Shown here one piece after another: positions 51,172-60,400 of a stretch of 64,000 nt of DNA. Below the pieces are notes generated by a model. That model did no database searches and had not been told where the DNA came from. It saw nothing but the letters and a program-made list of their open reading frames with translations. Position 1 is the stretch's first letter; every line of letters starts with the position of its first letter. The translations under genes were made by a program, and so were the position numbers. Source of the stretch: RUG11198 sp036342255 (GTDB lineage Bacteria > Bacillota_I > Bacilli_A > RF39 > UBA660); NCBI GenBank assembly GCA_036342255.1, contig JAZAUS010000001.1, positions 1 through 64,000 on the forward strand, in the 5' to 3' direction.

Positions 51172-53574
51172 GTGGCTGATGATAAATATAAAGTAGAAAC
51201 AGAGCATACACGTGCTGTTAGGAATAATGCTAATGTTATTAGAAATGCTGCTAAAGTTGCTACTGTTACTGAAGTTCCAGAAGTAGTTGCGGCAGGTGAG
51301 GTCGTTACTGCACTTGATACAGTTACAAATGGGGCTTCTACTGAGGTTTTATCTGAAGTGGCGACTGATGTTATTGAACAGTCGTCTTTTAACAGTGAAA
51401 TACAAGGTAAACTCAATAAGGTTAGTGAAAGTGGTGTTGCTGATTTTGCAGGAGCAGTTTCAGGAACTGTTAAGGGAAAATCTAAAATTACAGGTGGTTC
51501 TGGTACAGTTGATACTACTTCAGTTGTTGATACGATTGATGATGTAAATGAAACTGTTTCTGGTGTTGGATTGTCTGGTGGTGATAATAAAACTATTGAG
51601 CAAAAACCTTCTGATAGTGGAGTTCATGGAACAAGTAGTGGAGGTAATGATGGGGGGGCTGATGAATCTGCTCCTGTTGATGGTGAAAATAATAATTCAC
51701 ATTCAAATAATAATTTAGGAACTAGTCCTAATGGTTATGATGATGGAGGACCATCTAATAGAAGTAGTACTGATATTCCTGATAATAAGGATAAAGATGG
51801 CCCTAGAAATGCTAATCCTAATTCAAATAAAAATAACAAGAATAATAAAAATAATAAGAATAATGGTAGGAGAAATCCTAATGAGAGAAGGCCAAGGCGT
51901 GGTGCTAATGGTAAGAATGGGCCTAATAATAAAAATGGTTATAGAAATCCTAATAAGATGGGAAATAATCCTCCTATAAAGAATGATAATTTTTCACCAA
52001 ATGATGATAAATCAAAAGATAAAGATAAGGATAAAGATAAAAAGAATAATAAGTCTGGTGATGATAAAGATAAGAGTAAGGATAAAGCCCAGGGAAATGG
52101 AAATGATAAAGGTAAAAAATCTGGTAATGGTAAGAAAAAATCTAAATCTAATGAGGTTTCTGAGGAATTAAAAGCAGCGATAAAAAAACAAATAACTGCT
52201 ATTGTAGGTGGTTTATCTGTTGGTTGTTTTTTAATTCTATTTGGTCTTATAATTATATTAGTTATTATAATTGCTGTTACTGGTGGACTTGCTGCCGATG
52301 ATGATGATAATAATACTAGTTATTATGGTGTAGGTAGTGGTGAATGTGGTTTTACTATATCTGCTACTTCATTATCTAAAGATGAATTTATAAAAAGTGT
52401 TACTAATTATGCTAATAGTAATAATTTGAATAAGGATTTTGTTGATAATGCTGGAGATATTTACGATAAAGCTAAATCTTCTAATGTTAATCCGGAATTG
52501 GTTATTATTAGGGCGATAGCGGAAAGTAAAGGTAATAGTACTACTGGTACTAATAATTATTGGGGAATTGGTTGTACTAATACAGGTAAAGGTAAGGATT
52601 GTAAGAGTTATACTACTTTTTTAGATGGAGTTAATGATTATATAAGTATAGTTTCTAAATATAATAGTCTTAATGATATGATGTCTCATTATTCTTATTT
52701 GGGTGATTATTGGTATAATCCTGGTGATGCTGGTACTGGCGGATGTTATTATGCTAAATATATTTTTGAGGAGATGCCTGCTAGAGTTCAAAGTGCTTGT
52801 GCTAGTGATAAGAAGTGTTCAGATAATAAATGTGTATCTACTACTGATGAAGAAAAAGAAGCTTATACTAAATGGCAAGTTGAGAATATGAGTGATATTA
52901 GACGAAATGTATTTAGTTTAAGAGCTGATGAAGGAATCGCATGTGCTGGTGGAGGAAGTGGTAGTTTTTCTGAGTTATCATCATATAATTTAAAGCATCA
53001 AGGATTAAATATTTTATCTAGAACTTTGACTGCTGATGAGATAGCAAGTATTAATAATTATGTAGATGGTCAGGTACAATCTGCTGGATATGGAACTGGT
53101 GCTGCTGTTGCTATGGCTGGACAATCTTTAGTTCATGCATTATCTGAAAAAGGTGTTTATTTGGGATATTGTTATGGTGGAGATAGGTCTTCAATGGGGG
53201 CTGGTTCTTCATGGGGAAAAAAGAGTAGTTCATGTAATAGTCCTGGTAGAGTTCATCATTATTATGGAATGGATTGTTCTGGATTTGTTAGTTGGTCAAT
53301 AAGAAATGCTTGTAAGTCTAATTTTGGAGCTGATACTGCTAGTGGATTCAATAGTAAATATGGTACTTCTATTAATCTAAAAGATGCTAAGCCTGGTGAT
53401 TTAATGGTTAATAGTGGTCATGTTAGATTGATAATAAAAAATGAAGGTAGTAGTATAATAGTTGCTGAAGAATCTGGTAGTGCGGATGGTTTAATATTTA
53501 ATAAATTTACTTCAAAAGGTTCTTATAAGATAGTTTCTATGTCTAGTTGGTATGAGAAAAATTGTAAAAAGTAA
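51172..53574 (+). CDS. PrgK/CwlT-like bifunctional murein hydrolase
   Basis: The 800-residue protein probably opens the wall for the secretion apparatus. Residues 1-325 are low-complexity and cytoplasmic (Asn/Lys/Asp repeats around 215-320). One membrane helix is at about 343-375. A glucosaminidase/lysozyme-like domain (about 395-540) contains the catalytic-type AIAESKGN and NNYWGIGC. A C-terminal NlpC/P60 domain has Cys702 in MDCSGF and His750 in SGHVRL. PrgK of pCF10 and CwlT of Tn916 share this two-enzyme arrangement. GTG 51172 follows AGGTGGTGAT. The very long disordered cytoplasmic region is unusual. Confidence 0.82.
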   Translation: MADDKYKVETEHTRAVRNNANVIRNAAKVATVTEVPEVVAAGEVVTALDTVTNGASTEVLSEVATDVIEQSSFNSEIQGKLNKVSESGVADFAGAVSGTVKGKSKITGGSGTVDTTSVVDTIDDVNETVSGVGLSGGDNKTIEQKPSDSGVHGTSSGGNDGGADESAPVDGENNNSHSNNNLGTSPNGYDDGGPSNRSSTDIPDNKDKDGPRNANPNSNKNNKNNKNNKNNGRRNPNERRPRRGANGKNGPNNKNGYRNPNKMGNNPPIKNDNFSPNDDKSKDKDKDKDKKNNKSGDDKDKSKDKAQGNGNDKGKKSGNGKKKSKSNEVSEELKAAIKKQITAIVGGLSVGCFLILFGLIIILVIIIAVTGGLAADDDDNNTSYYGVGSGECGFTISATSLSKDEFIKSVTNYANSNNLNKDFVDNAGDIYDKAKSSNVNPELVIIRAIAESKGNSTTGTNNYWGIGCTNTGKGKDCKSYTTFLDGVNDYISIVSKYNSLNDMMSHYSYLGDYWYNPGDAGTGGCYYAKYIFEEMPARVQSACASDKKCSDNKCVSTTDEEKEAYTKWQVENMSDIRRNVFSLRADEGIACAGGGSGSFSELSSYNLKHQGLNILSRTLTADEIASINNYVDGQVQSAGYGTGAAVAMAGQSLVHALSEKGVYLGYCYGGDRSSMGAGSSWGKKSSSCNSPGRVHHYYGMDCSGFVSWSIRNACKSNFGADTASGFNSKYGTSINLKDAKPGDLMVNSGHVRLIIKNEGSSIIVAEESGSADGLIFNKFTSKGSYKIVSMSSWYEKNCKK

Positions 53575-53589
53575 TAAATGGGTGATATT

Positions 53590-54252
53590 ATGGTTAGAAA
53601 ATGTTTATTATTTTTAAGTTTATTTATGTTATGTGGTTGTACGGCTAATTATGATTTAAAGATTGATAGTAAAAAAGTAGAAGAAAAATTATCAATTAAT
53701 AATGTTGATGTTAGTGATTTTAAAGGAGTAAATTTACCGATAAGTGGTGATGCTGATGATGCAAATGTATTTGAAAAAAAGAATGCTGATGAGAAGTATT
53801 ATGATAAAAAAATTGGTAATGGTGATGTTAGTTTTTCTTATAAGCATACAATTGGGAATTTTTCTAATTCTTATATATTGAATTCTTGCTATGATAAAGT
53901 AGATGCTTTTGTATATAAGAATAAGTTTATTTTATCTACTACTGGTAAGTTTAATTGTTTTGAATTATATGATCAAGTTGATAGTGTAAAGGTATCAATT
54001 AATTCACAATATGAATTAATTGATACTAATGCTAGTAAGATAAATGGTTTTAATTATGAATGGAATATTAATAAGAATAATTTAAAAGATGGTATATATA
54101 TAGAATTGGATCTTACTAAGAGAAAAAAAAGTTTTAAAGAGATATTTGGATCTGATTTTTTGAGAGTTTTATTTTTTGGTGGTGTAATAGTAGTATGTTT
54201 TATATTATATTTAATATTTAAGGCTATAAGTATGGCTAAAGATAAAATTTAA
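53590..54252 (+). CDS. Lipoprotein with C-terminal membrane helix
   Basis: The 220-residue product has a lipoprotein signal with lipobox LCGC (Cys17) and a C-terminal membrane helix at about 193-213, so the protein would be held at the membrane at both ends. The middle shows beta-rich sequence with no recognised family. GGGTGAT precedes ATG 53590. It starts 15 bases after the PrgK-like gene and ends at a terminator, so it is the last member of the type IV-like operon, perhaps an outer scaffold component. Confidence 0.72.
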   Translation: MVRKCLLFLSLFMLCGCTANYDLKIDSKKVEEKLSINNVDVSDFKGVNLPISGDADDANVFEKKNADEKYYDKKIGNGDVSFSYKHTIGNFSNSYILNSCYDKVDAFVYKNKFILSTTGKFNCFELYDQVDSVKVSINSQYELIDTNASKINGFNYEWNINKNNLKDGIYIELDLTKRKKSFKEIFGSDFLRVLFFGGVIVVCFILYLIFKAISMAKDKI

Positions 54253-54265
54253 TTTTATCTTTTTC
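54238..54265 (+). terminator. Terminator of the type IV-like operon
   Basis: AAAGATAAAAT and ATTTTATCTTT arms with a 3-base loop and T tail; the lipoprotein stop codon lies in the loop. Confidence 0.85.
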
Positions 54266-54337
54266 TTATGCTAGAGAATGGATAAGTTTATTAGAAGTTA
54301 AATTTAAAAGGGATTCTTGCATGTTTTTTTAATAATA

Positions 54338-54346
54338 TGTTATAAT
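54338..54346 (+). promoter_or_regulatory. parE extended -10
   Basis: TGTTATAAT (hexamer 54341-54346). Expected transcription start near 54353 leaves a leader of about 25 bases. The ATG at 54345 is inside the hexamer and so cannot be the translational start. Confidence 0.55.
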
Positions 54347-54357
54347 GATTAGGAGAA

Positions 54358-54384
54358 ATGAAAGAAGTAGTGATAACATGGTGA
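54358..54384 (+). CDS. Eight-codon upstream ORF overlapping the parE start
   Basis: ATG 54358 encodes MKEVVITW and ends in TGA that overlaps the parE start (ACATGGTGA). AGGAG lies very near, perhaps too near, for efficient initiation. If translated it could couple into parE, whose own ribosome site is poor. Only positional evidence. Confidence 0.25.
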   Translation: MKEVVITW

Positions 54385-56291
54385 AAAAGACAAATAGTTA
54401 TGATGAAAATTCTATTAAGATATTAGAAGGATTAGAGGCTGTTAGGAAAAGACCTGGTATGTATATTGGTTCTACAGATAAGAGAGGTCTTCATCATTTA
54501 GTATGGGAGATTGTTGATAATGGTGTAGATGAAGCTTTAAATGGTTATGGTGATCATTTGAAGATTATTATGCATAATGATGGATCAATTAGTGTTACTG
54601 ATTTTGGTAGAGGTATTCCTACTGGTATGCATGATTCTGGTAAGAGTACTCCTGAAGTTATTTATACAGTATTACATGCTGGTGGTAAGTTTTCTGAAGG
54701 TGGATATAAAGTTAGTGGTGGATTACATGGCGTTGGTGCTAGTGTAGTTAATGCTTTGTCTAGTTGGATGGAAGTTACTACTAGATATAATGGTGAAGAA
54801 TATGTTATTAGTTTTAAGGATGGTGGACATTTAAATAAACCACTTACAAAACTTGGTAATACTAATAAAACTGGTACTACTGTTAGATTTTTACCTGATC
54901 CAGAAATTTTTTCAACAACAACTTTTAATTTTTCTGTAATATGTGAAAGAATGCAAGAGTGTGCTTTCTTAGTTAATGGTCTTACAATAGAGATTGTTGA
55001 TGAATTTAATAATAGAAGTGAAAAATATGTTTATGAAAATGGGTTAGAATCATTTTGTGAATATTTAAATGAGAATAAGTCAGTTTTACATAAAGTATTA
55101 TGTTTTGATTCTTCAAAAGATGGTGTTAATGTATCAGTTGCTTTGCAATATACGGATTCTTATTCTGAAAATATTGTATCATTTGTTAATAATGTTAAAA
55201 CTAGTGATGGTGGAACACATGAAGTAGGTTTTAAGACTGCTATTACAAAAGTTCTTAATGATTATGCTAAAGAAAATAATTTTTTAAAGTCTCGTGAAAA
55301 ATCTTTTGATGGAGCTGATGTGCGTGAAGGATTAACTGCTATTATTAGTGTTCAAATTCCAGAGGCTTTACTTCAGTTTGAAGGTCAGACAAAAGCTAAA
55401 TTAGGAACACCTATTGCTAGAAGTATTGTTGAATCAATAACGACTGAAAAATTAAAATTTTTCTTAGAAGAAAATAAATCTATTGCTACTCTTATAGTTG
55501 GAAAAGCTTTAAAAGGAAAAGAAGCTAGGGAAGCAGCTAGAAAAGCTAGAGAGGAAACAAGAAAAGGTAAAGATAGTAAAAAACTTGAGAAAATATTAAG
55601 TGGTAAATTAACGCCAGCGCAAACGAAAGATAAAAAAATAAAAGAATTATTTATAGTTGAGGGTGATTCTGCTGGTGGTTCTGCTAAACAAGGCCGAGAT
55701 AGAAAGATACAAGCTATTCTTCCTCTTAGAGGTAAAGTTATTAATACAGAAAAGGCTAAATTAGAGGATATATTTAAAAATGAAGAAATTAATACTTTAA
55801 TTCATACTATTGGTGCTGGTTATGGTAGTAATTTTAATGTAGATGATATTAATTATGGTAAAGTTATTATTATGACAGATGCTGATGATGATGGAGCTCA
55901 TATTCAATGTTTACTTTTAACTTTCTTTTATAGATATATGAAACCTTTAATAGAGAATGGTCATTTATTTATAGCTATGCCTCCATTATATAGAGTTTTA
56001 ATTAATAATAAAGAAATATATGCGTGGTCTAATGAAGAATTAAAAGAGATTACTAAAAATAAGAGTAATTATAAAATTTCTCGTTATAAGGGATTAGGTG
56101 AGATGAATGCTTCTCAATTATGGGAAACAACTATGGATCCAGAACAAAGAAGTTTGGTTAAAGTTAATATTGAAGATGTAGCTTTAGCTGAGAAAAGAGT
56201 ATCTGTTTTAATGGGGGATTCTGTTGAACCTAGAAAAAATTGGATAAATGAAAATGTTATTTTTTCATTAGAAGATAATTATCAAATATAA
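54378..56291 (+). CDS. parE: DNA topoisomerase IV subunit B
   Basis: The 637-residue ATPase subunit of topoisomerase IV helps decatenate chromosomes. The GHKL ATPase region shows EIVDNGVDEAL, DFGRGIPTG and GGLHGVGASVVNALS; the TOPRIM domain has VEGDSAGGSAKQGRDR and MTDADDDGAHI. TDKRGLHHLVWEI and overall length favour ParE over GyrB. parC, the usual partner, does not follow. ATG 54378 is the best start because the ATG at 54345 is inside the -10; GTG 54381 is an alternative. Confidence 0.9.
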   Translation: MVKKTNSYDENSIKILEGLEAVRKRPGMYIGSTDKRGLHHLVWEIVDNGVDEALNGYGDHLKIIMHNDGSISVTDFGRGIPTGMHDSGKSTPEVIYTVLHAGGKFSEGGYKVSGGLHGVGASVVNALSSWMEVTTRYNGEEYVISFKDGGHLNKPLTKLGNTNKTGTTVRFLPDPEIFSTTTFNFSVICERMQECAFLVNGLTIEIVDEFNNRSEKYVYENGLESFCEYLNENKSVLHKVLCFDSSKDGVNVSVALQYTDSYSENIVSFVNNVKTSDGGTHEVGFKTAITKVLNDYAKENNFLKSREKSFDGADVREGLTAIISVQIPEALLQFEGQTKAKLGTPIARSIVESITTEKLKFFLEENKSIATLIVGKALKGKEAREAARKAREETRKGKDSKKLEKILSGKLTPAQTKDKKIKELFIVEGDSAGGSAKQGRDRKIQAILPLRGKVINTEKAKLEDIFKNEEINTLIHTIGAGYGSNFNVDDINYGKVIIMTDADDDGAHIQCLLLTFFYRYMKPLIENGHLFIAMPPLYRVLINNKEIYAWSNEELKEITKNKSNYKISRYKGLGEMNASQLWETTMDPEQRSLVKVNIEDVALAEKRVSVLMGDSVEPRKNWINENVIFSLEDNYQI

Positions 56292-56292
56292 T

Positions 56293-56331
56293 AAAAACTA
56301 ATATTTTGTATATTAAAATATTAGTTTTTTT
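56293..56331 (+). terminator. Terminator after parE
   Basis: AAAAACTAATATTTT and AAAATATTAGTTTTT form a 15-base-pair stem with a T tail. The remaining gap to lon holds only its promoter. Confidence 0.92.
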
Positions 56332-56403
56332 AGTTTTAATTATATCTTTTTTTTCTTGATTTGGGATATTTTTATAAAAGTGGTAAATTAGTTGTTATTA
56401 ATA

Positions 56404-56431
56404 TTGCTATATATTTTTTTTATGTTAAAAT
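56404..56431 (+). promoter_or_regulatory. lon promoter
   Basis: TTGCTA at 56404-56409 and TAAAAT at 56426-56431 with a 16-base spacer and extended TG at 56423-56424. No CIRCE or CtsR-type repeat was recognised. Confidence 0.5.
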
Positions 56432-56461
56432 AATTAGCCAAGAGAAAGAAGGAAATAGAAT

Positions 56462-58771
56462 ATGGTTGAAACTAATTTACCAGTACTTTTATTAAAAAAT
56501 GTTTTGTTATTTCCTTATAGTGAGATAAGGGTTGAGTTTATTAAAAGTCGTGAAAAATTAATTTTAGATAATGCTGTTAAAAATAATGATAACCATGTTC
56601 TTTTAGTTAATTTATTAGATCCATTAGAAGAAAAACCTAATATTAGTGATTTACCTGATATTGGTGTTATTGGTAGAATAAAATCAAAAATAGAATTGTC
56701 TAATGGTGTTGTTAGGGTAGTTATTGTTGGTTTATCTAGGGTGGAAGTATTAAACTATTTGGAGAATGAAGAGGGATATAGAGAAGCTTTTGTCATTCCA
56801 GTTAGAGATTATGAGGATAATCCTGCTATGAATGAAGCATTAAGAAGGGTATTATTTAAAAATTTGAATAGTTATATTAATATTTCTTCTATGATGTCTA
56901 ATAGTGTATTGGGTAGAATTAGTGATGTTGATAATATTGATAAATTAACAGATATTATAATATCAGAATTGCCAATTAGCTATGCTAATAAATTAAAGTA
57001 TTTGTATGAATCTAATCCTTTACAAAGAATTAAATTATTGGTAGAAGAGCTTCAAAGAGAGATAGAGACAGTTGAATTAGAAAATGAGATTGAAACTAAT
57101 TTAAAGGAGAAGATAGATTCTTCTCAAAGAGAATTTTTGTTAAGAGAGAAAATTAGAATAATAAAAGAAGAATTAGGGGAATCTACTATTAAGGAAGATG
57201 AAACACAAGAATTAAAAAGACGTATTGATAAGAAGAATTTACCTGAAGCTGTTAAGTTAAGACTTAATGATGAATTAAATAGATATAGTTTTTCTTCTCA
57301 GGCATCAGCGGAAGTATCTATTATTAGGACTTATATGGAGTGGTTATTAAGTCTTCCATGGTTAGAAGAAACACATGATAATTATAAGGTTAAAGAAGTA
57401 ATGGAAAGATTAGATGAGACACATTATGGTCTTGATGATGTAAAAAATAGAATTGTTTCTTTTGTTGCTGTTATGAAGCATACAAATAATGCTTCTAGTC
57501 CTATTCTTTGTTTAATAGGTCCTCCAGGTGTTGGTAAAACTACTTTAGCTAAATCAGTTGCTAATTCTTTGGGAAGAAAATTTGTTAAGATAAGTGTTGG
57601 AGGAATATCGGATGAAGCTGAGATTATAGGACATAGAAGAACATATTTGGGGGCTAATCCTGGTAAAATTATTCAAGGAATGAAAAAAGTTGGGGTTAAT
57701 AATCCAGTATTTTTGATTGATGAGATTGATAAGCTTACTAAGGATTATCGTGGAGATCCAGCTGCTGCATTATTAGATGTATTAGATAAGGAACAAAATA
57801 GGAATTTTTGTGATAATTATATAGAAGAAGAATTTGATTTATCTAATGTTTTGTTTATATTGACGGCTAATGATATTAGTAAAATTCCTAATGCTTTAAG
57901 AGATAGATTAGAAGTTATAGAATTATCTAGCTATACTAATTATGATAAATTAGAAATTGCTAAGAAATATCTTATTCCTAAGTTATTTAAAGAGTATAAG
58001 ATAAGAGATTATAATATTAGTATTAATGATTATGCTATTAATAAGATAATAACTGATTATACTAAGGAAGCTGGTGCTAGGGAATTATCTAGAAAAATAG
58101 AAGAAATATGTAGAAAAGTAATAGTTGATGATATTAATGATGTTATTATAAAAGTTAGTAATTTAAAAGATTTTTTGGGTAATGGTAAATATTATCATCA
58201 AAAGAATGATGTTTCTAAGGATAGTGGCATTGTTAATGCTCTTGCATATACTGTTTATGGTGGAGAGATACTTAAAATATCAGTTGCTATGTATAAGGGA
58301 AGTGGTAATTTTAAAATAACTGGTTCTGTTGGAGATGTTATGAGAGAATCTGTAGATGTTGCTTTTAGTTATATAAAGAGTAAGGCTAATAGTTTTGAAA
58401 TAGATGAAGAATTATTCAAGAATAATGATTTTCATTTTCATATTGAAGAGGGGGCTACGCCTAAGGATGGGCCTAGTGCAGGTATTAGTATTACAACTGC
58501 TATTATAAGCTTATTAAAAGATTTTGTTATTGATCATAATGTTAGTATGACTGGAGAGATGACTTTAAGGGGAAAGATATTACCAGTAGGTGGATTAAAG
58601 GAAAAATTAATAGCAGCTACTGTTAATGATATTAAAAGAGTATTTATACCAGTTGAAAATAGTGTCGATTTGGATGAAATTCCAGAATTGGTTAAACAAA
58701 AATTAGAAATAATATTGGTAAGAGATTATTTGGAGATATATCATTATTTATTTAATAAAGATAAAAAATAA
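56462..58771 (+). CDS. lon: ATP-dependent protease Lon
   Basis: Lon degrades misfolded and regulatory proteins. The 769 residues hold the N-terminal LAN domain (about 1-200), a coiled helical region, the AAA domain with GPPGVGKT at 353-360, VFLIDEIDK and the arginine-finger region, and the C-terminal protease domain with catalytic Ser672 in KDGPSAG and Lys715 in GGLKEKL. Ser-Lys spacing of 43 matches E. coli Lon. A good GAAGGAAAT site precedes the start. Transcribed alone. Confidence 0.97.
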   Translation: MVETNLPVLLLKNVLLFPYSEIRVEFIKSREKLILDNAVKNNDNHVLLVNLLDPLEEKPNISDLPDIGVIGRIKSKIELSNGVVRVVIVGLSRVEVLNYLENEEGYREAFVIPVRDYEDNPAMNEALRRVLFKNLNSYINISSMMSNSVLGRISDVDNIDKLTDIIISELPISYANKLKYLYESNPLQRIKLLVEELQREIETVELENEIETNLKEKIDSSQREFLLREKIRIIKEELGESTIKEDETQELKRRIDKKNLPEAVKLRLNDELNRYSFSSQASAEVSIIRTYMEWLLSLPWLEETHDNYKVKEVMERLDETHYGLDDVKNRIVSFVAVMKHTNNASSPILCLIGPPGVGKTTLAKSVANSLGRKFVKISVGGISDEAEIIGHRRTYLGANPGKIIQGMKKVGVNNPVFLIDEIDKLTKDYRGDPAAALLDVLDKEQNRNFCDNYIEEEFDLSNVLFILTANDISKIPNALRDRLEVIELSSYTNYDKLEIAKKYLIPKLFKEYKIRDYNISINDYAINKIITDYTKEAGARELSRKIEEICRKVIVDDINDVIIKVSNLKDFLGNGKYYHQKNDVSKDSGIVNALAYTVYGGEILKISVAMYKGSGNFKITGSVGDVMRESVDVAFSYIKSKANSFEIDEELFKNNDFHFHIEEGATPKDGPSAGISITTAIISLLKDFVIDHNVSMTGEMTLRGKILPVGGLKEKLIAATVNDIKRVFIPVENSVDLDEIPELVKQKLEIILVRDYLEIYHYLFNKDKK

Positions 58772-58789
58772 TCTCTTTTTTTTATAGTA

Positions 58790-58798
58790 TGTTATAAT
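58790..58798 (+). promoter_or_regulatory. Extended -10 before the 92-residue gene
   Basis: TGTTATAAT with hexamer 58793-58798, then AAAGGAGAG before ATG 58819. The T tract just before probably ends lon transcription, but I see only an imperfect hairpin. Confidence 0.5.
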
Positions 58799-58818
58799 AA
58801 TATAAAGGAGAGATAGAT

Positions 58819-59097
58819 ATGAATTTTAAAAATAATATATTAAATAATAATGGGAATGTTGTTAGGGATAGAAGTGAAGATTTAACTAAAGTATTTGATA
58901 GGAAATATCATGCTAATCATGATGTTAATGAACAGGTTCAACAAAGAAAAAAAGATTTTAATGCTAAAATGTTTGGGATAAGAGATCAAGAAGATGTAAG
59001 AAGAGAAATGAGAGAAGCTAATTCTGTTAATGGGCAAGTTAAGAACTTGCAAGATAGAATGAGTAGTATGAATAATAGAAATGGTGGTTTTAGATAA
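58819..59097 (+). CDS. Small soluble protein of unknown function
   Basis: The 92-residue, highly charged product lacks Cys and Trp and any membrane segment. It is rich in Asn, Arg and Asp, with likely helices at about 33-48 and 55-85 (QEDVRREMREANSVNGQVKNL). A strong AAAGGAGAG site implies real expression. It overlaps rnhB by 17 bases. No family recognised. Confidence 0.6.
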   Translation: MNFKNNILNNNGNVVRDRSEDLTKVFDRKYHANHDVNEQVQQRKKDFNAKMFGIRDQEDVRREMREANSVNGQVKNLQDRMSSMNNRNGGFR

Positions 59098-59749
59098 TAG
59101 GGTGGAAGATTTATATAAATATGAGAATGAGTTATATAAAAAGGGATTAAAGTATATAGCTGGTGTTGATGAAGTGGGAAGAGGTCCTTTAATTGGTAAT
59201 GTTGTTACAGCTTGTGTTGTGTTACCTAAGGATTTTGTATTGGAAGGTCTTACTGATTCTAAAAAGCTTAGTGAAAAGAAAAGAGATAAGTTTTATGATA
59301 TTATTATGGATAAGGCAATAGCGGTAGGTATAGGTAGATGTAGTGAAAAAGAGATTGATAAATATAATATATATGAAGCTACTAAGATTGCTATGAAAAG
59401 GGCTATTGATAAGGCTAATGAGATTGTTAAGATAGAGCATATATTAATAGATGCTATGTCTTTGGATATAGATATAGCTCATACTTCAATTATTAAGGGA
59501 GATGCTAAGAGTATTAGTATTGCAGCAGCTTCGGTTATAGCTAAGGTAACAAGAGATAGAGAAATGTATGAATTGGATAAGATATATCCTATGTATGATT
59601 TAGCTAAAAATAAAGGATATCCTACTAAAAAACATAGAGAGGCTATTGAAGAATATGGTATTACTAAATATCATAGACTTAGTTATGCTCCTGTTTTTAA
59701 TAATAAAGATAAGATAAATAAGATTGATATAAAAAAAATTACTAATTAA
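59081..59749 (+). CDS. rnhB: Ribonuclease HII
   Basis: RNase HII removes ribonucleotides and RNA primers from DNA. The 222-residue product has the first catalytic pair Asp30-Glu31 in GVDEVGRGPLIG, LTDSKKLS, a later catalytic Asp in LIDAMSLD, and AAASVIAKVTRD. No strong ribosome site is seen for ATG 59081; GTG 59102 is an alternative that would still keep the core. Translational coupling to the upstream gene may explain this. Confidence 0.93.
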   Translation: MVVLDNRVEDLYKYENELYKKGLKYIAGVDEVGRGPLIGNVVTACVVLPKDFVLEGLTDSKKLSEKKRDKFYDIIMDKAIAVGIGRCSEKEIDKYNIYEATKIAMKRAIDKANEIVKIEHILIDAMSLDIDIAHTSIIKGDAKSISIAAASVIAKVTRDREMYELDKIYPMYDLAKNKGYPTKKHREAIEEYGITKYHRLSYAPVFNNKDKINKIDIKKITN

Positions 59750-59763
59750 TAGTAATTTTTTTA
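59732..59763. terminator. Bidirectional terminator between rnhB and lexA
   Basis: AAATTACTA and TAGTAATTT arms between A and T runs serve both convergent genes. The lexA stop codon touches its right edge. Confidence 0.75.
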
Positions 59764-60384
59764 TAGTTTTCTATATAGTCCTATGGCTTTTCCTAAAATA
59801 GTAACATTATTTAGAATAATAGGCAACATTAAATCATTTTCTGGTTGTAATCTAAAATAATTTTTTTCTTTATAAAATCTTTTTAATGTTACTTCGTTAT
59901 CTTCATTCATTGCTACAACTATATCACCATTATTTGCAGTATTAACAGATTCAACAATAACAATATCATTATCATATATACCAGCATTAATCATTGATTC
60001 ACCATTAACTCTTAATGTAAAAATATTTTTTCCAGTTGGTACCATTTCGCTAGGAAGTGAAAAATATTCATCAGGATTTTCAATGGCTTCAATAGGATTA
60101 CCTGCTGTAACTTTTCCAAGTAATGGAACATTAATAACTGAATCAACATTTGTTTCGAATTCATTAGGTACCATTAATTCAATAAGTCTATTGTTTTTAG
60201 GATTTCTTTTTATAAAGCCTTTGTTAATAAGATTAGTAAGATGAACATGAACAGTAGCTGGTGAATTTAAATTTACACCTTTACATATGTCTCTTACTGA
60301 TGGACTGAATTTATTTTCAGCCATAAATTTTTTTATGAAGATTAGTATCTCATTTTGTTTATGAGATAGATTTTCATTTTTCAT
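59761..60384 (-). CDS. lexA: SOS repressor LexA
   Basis: LexA represses DNA-damage genes and is inactivated by RecA-stimulated self-cleavage. The 207 residues contain an N-terminal winged helix (KFSPSVRDICKGVNLNSPATV), the cleavage site Ala94-Gly95 in VTAGNP, catalytic Ser130 in NGESM and Lys168 in EVTLKRF. The ATG at 60384 has GGTGAT 6 bases upstream; an upstream TTG at 60402 lies in the -10 region and is rejected. An operator-like box lies over the -35, pointing to autoregulation. Confidence 0.96.
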   Translation of the reverse strand: MKNENLSHKQNEILIFIKKFMAENKFSPSVRDICKGVNLNSPATVHVHLTNLINKGFIKRNPKNNRLIELMVPNEFETNVDSVINVPLLGKVTAGNPIEAIENPDEYFSLPSEMVPTGKNIFTLRVNGESMINAGIYDNDIVIVESVNTANNGDIVVAMNEDNEVTLKRFYKEKNYFRLQPENDLMLPIILNNVTILGKAIGLYRKL

Positions 60385-60400
60385 ATATATCACCAATTTC

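Noticed and set aside
51840..52140. Tandem AT-rich repeats as a possible origin or recombination site
   Set aside because: They encode a Lys/Asn/Asp-rich disordered part of the PrgK-like protein; no conserved unit length is seen.
51287..52171. Alternative-frame open stretches inside the PrgK-like gene
   Set aside because: Their Met/Ile/Leu-rich composition follows from the shifted reading of Asn/Lys/Asp codons.
54345..54377. parE start at the upstream ATG 54345
   Set aside because: That ATG lies inside the TATAAT -10 element, so it would not be transcribed from this promoter.
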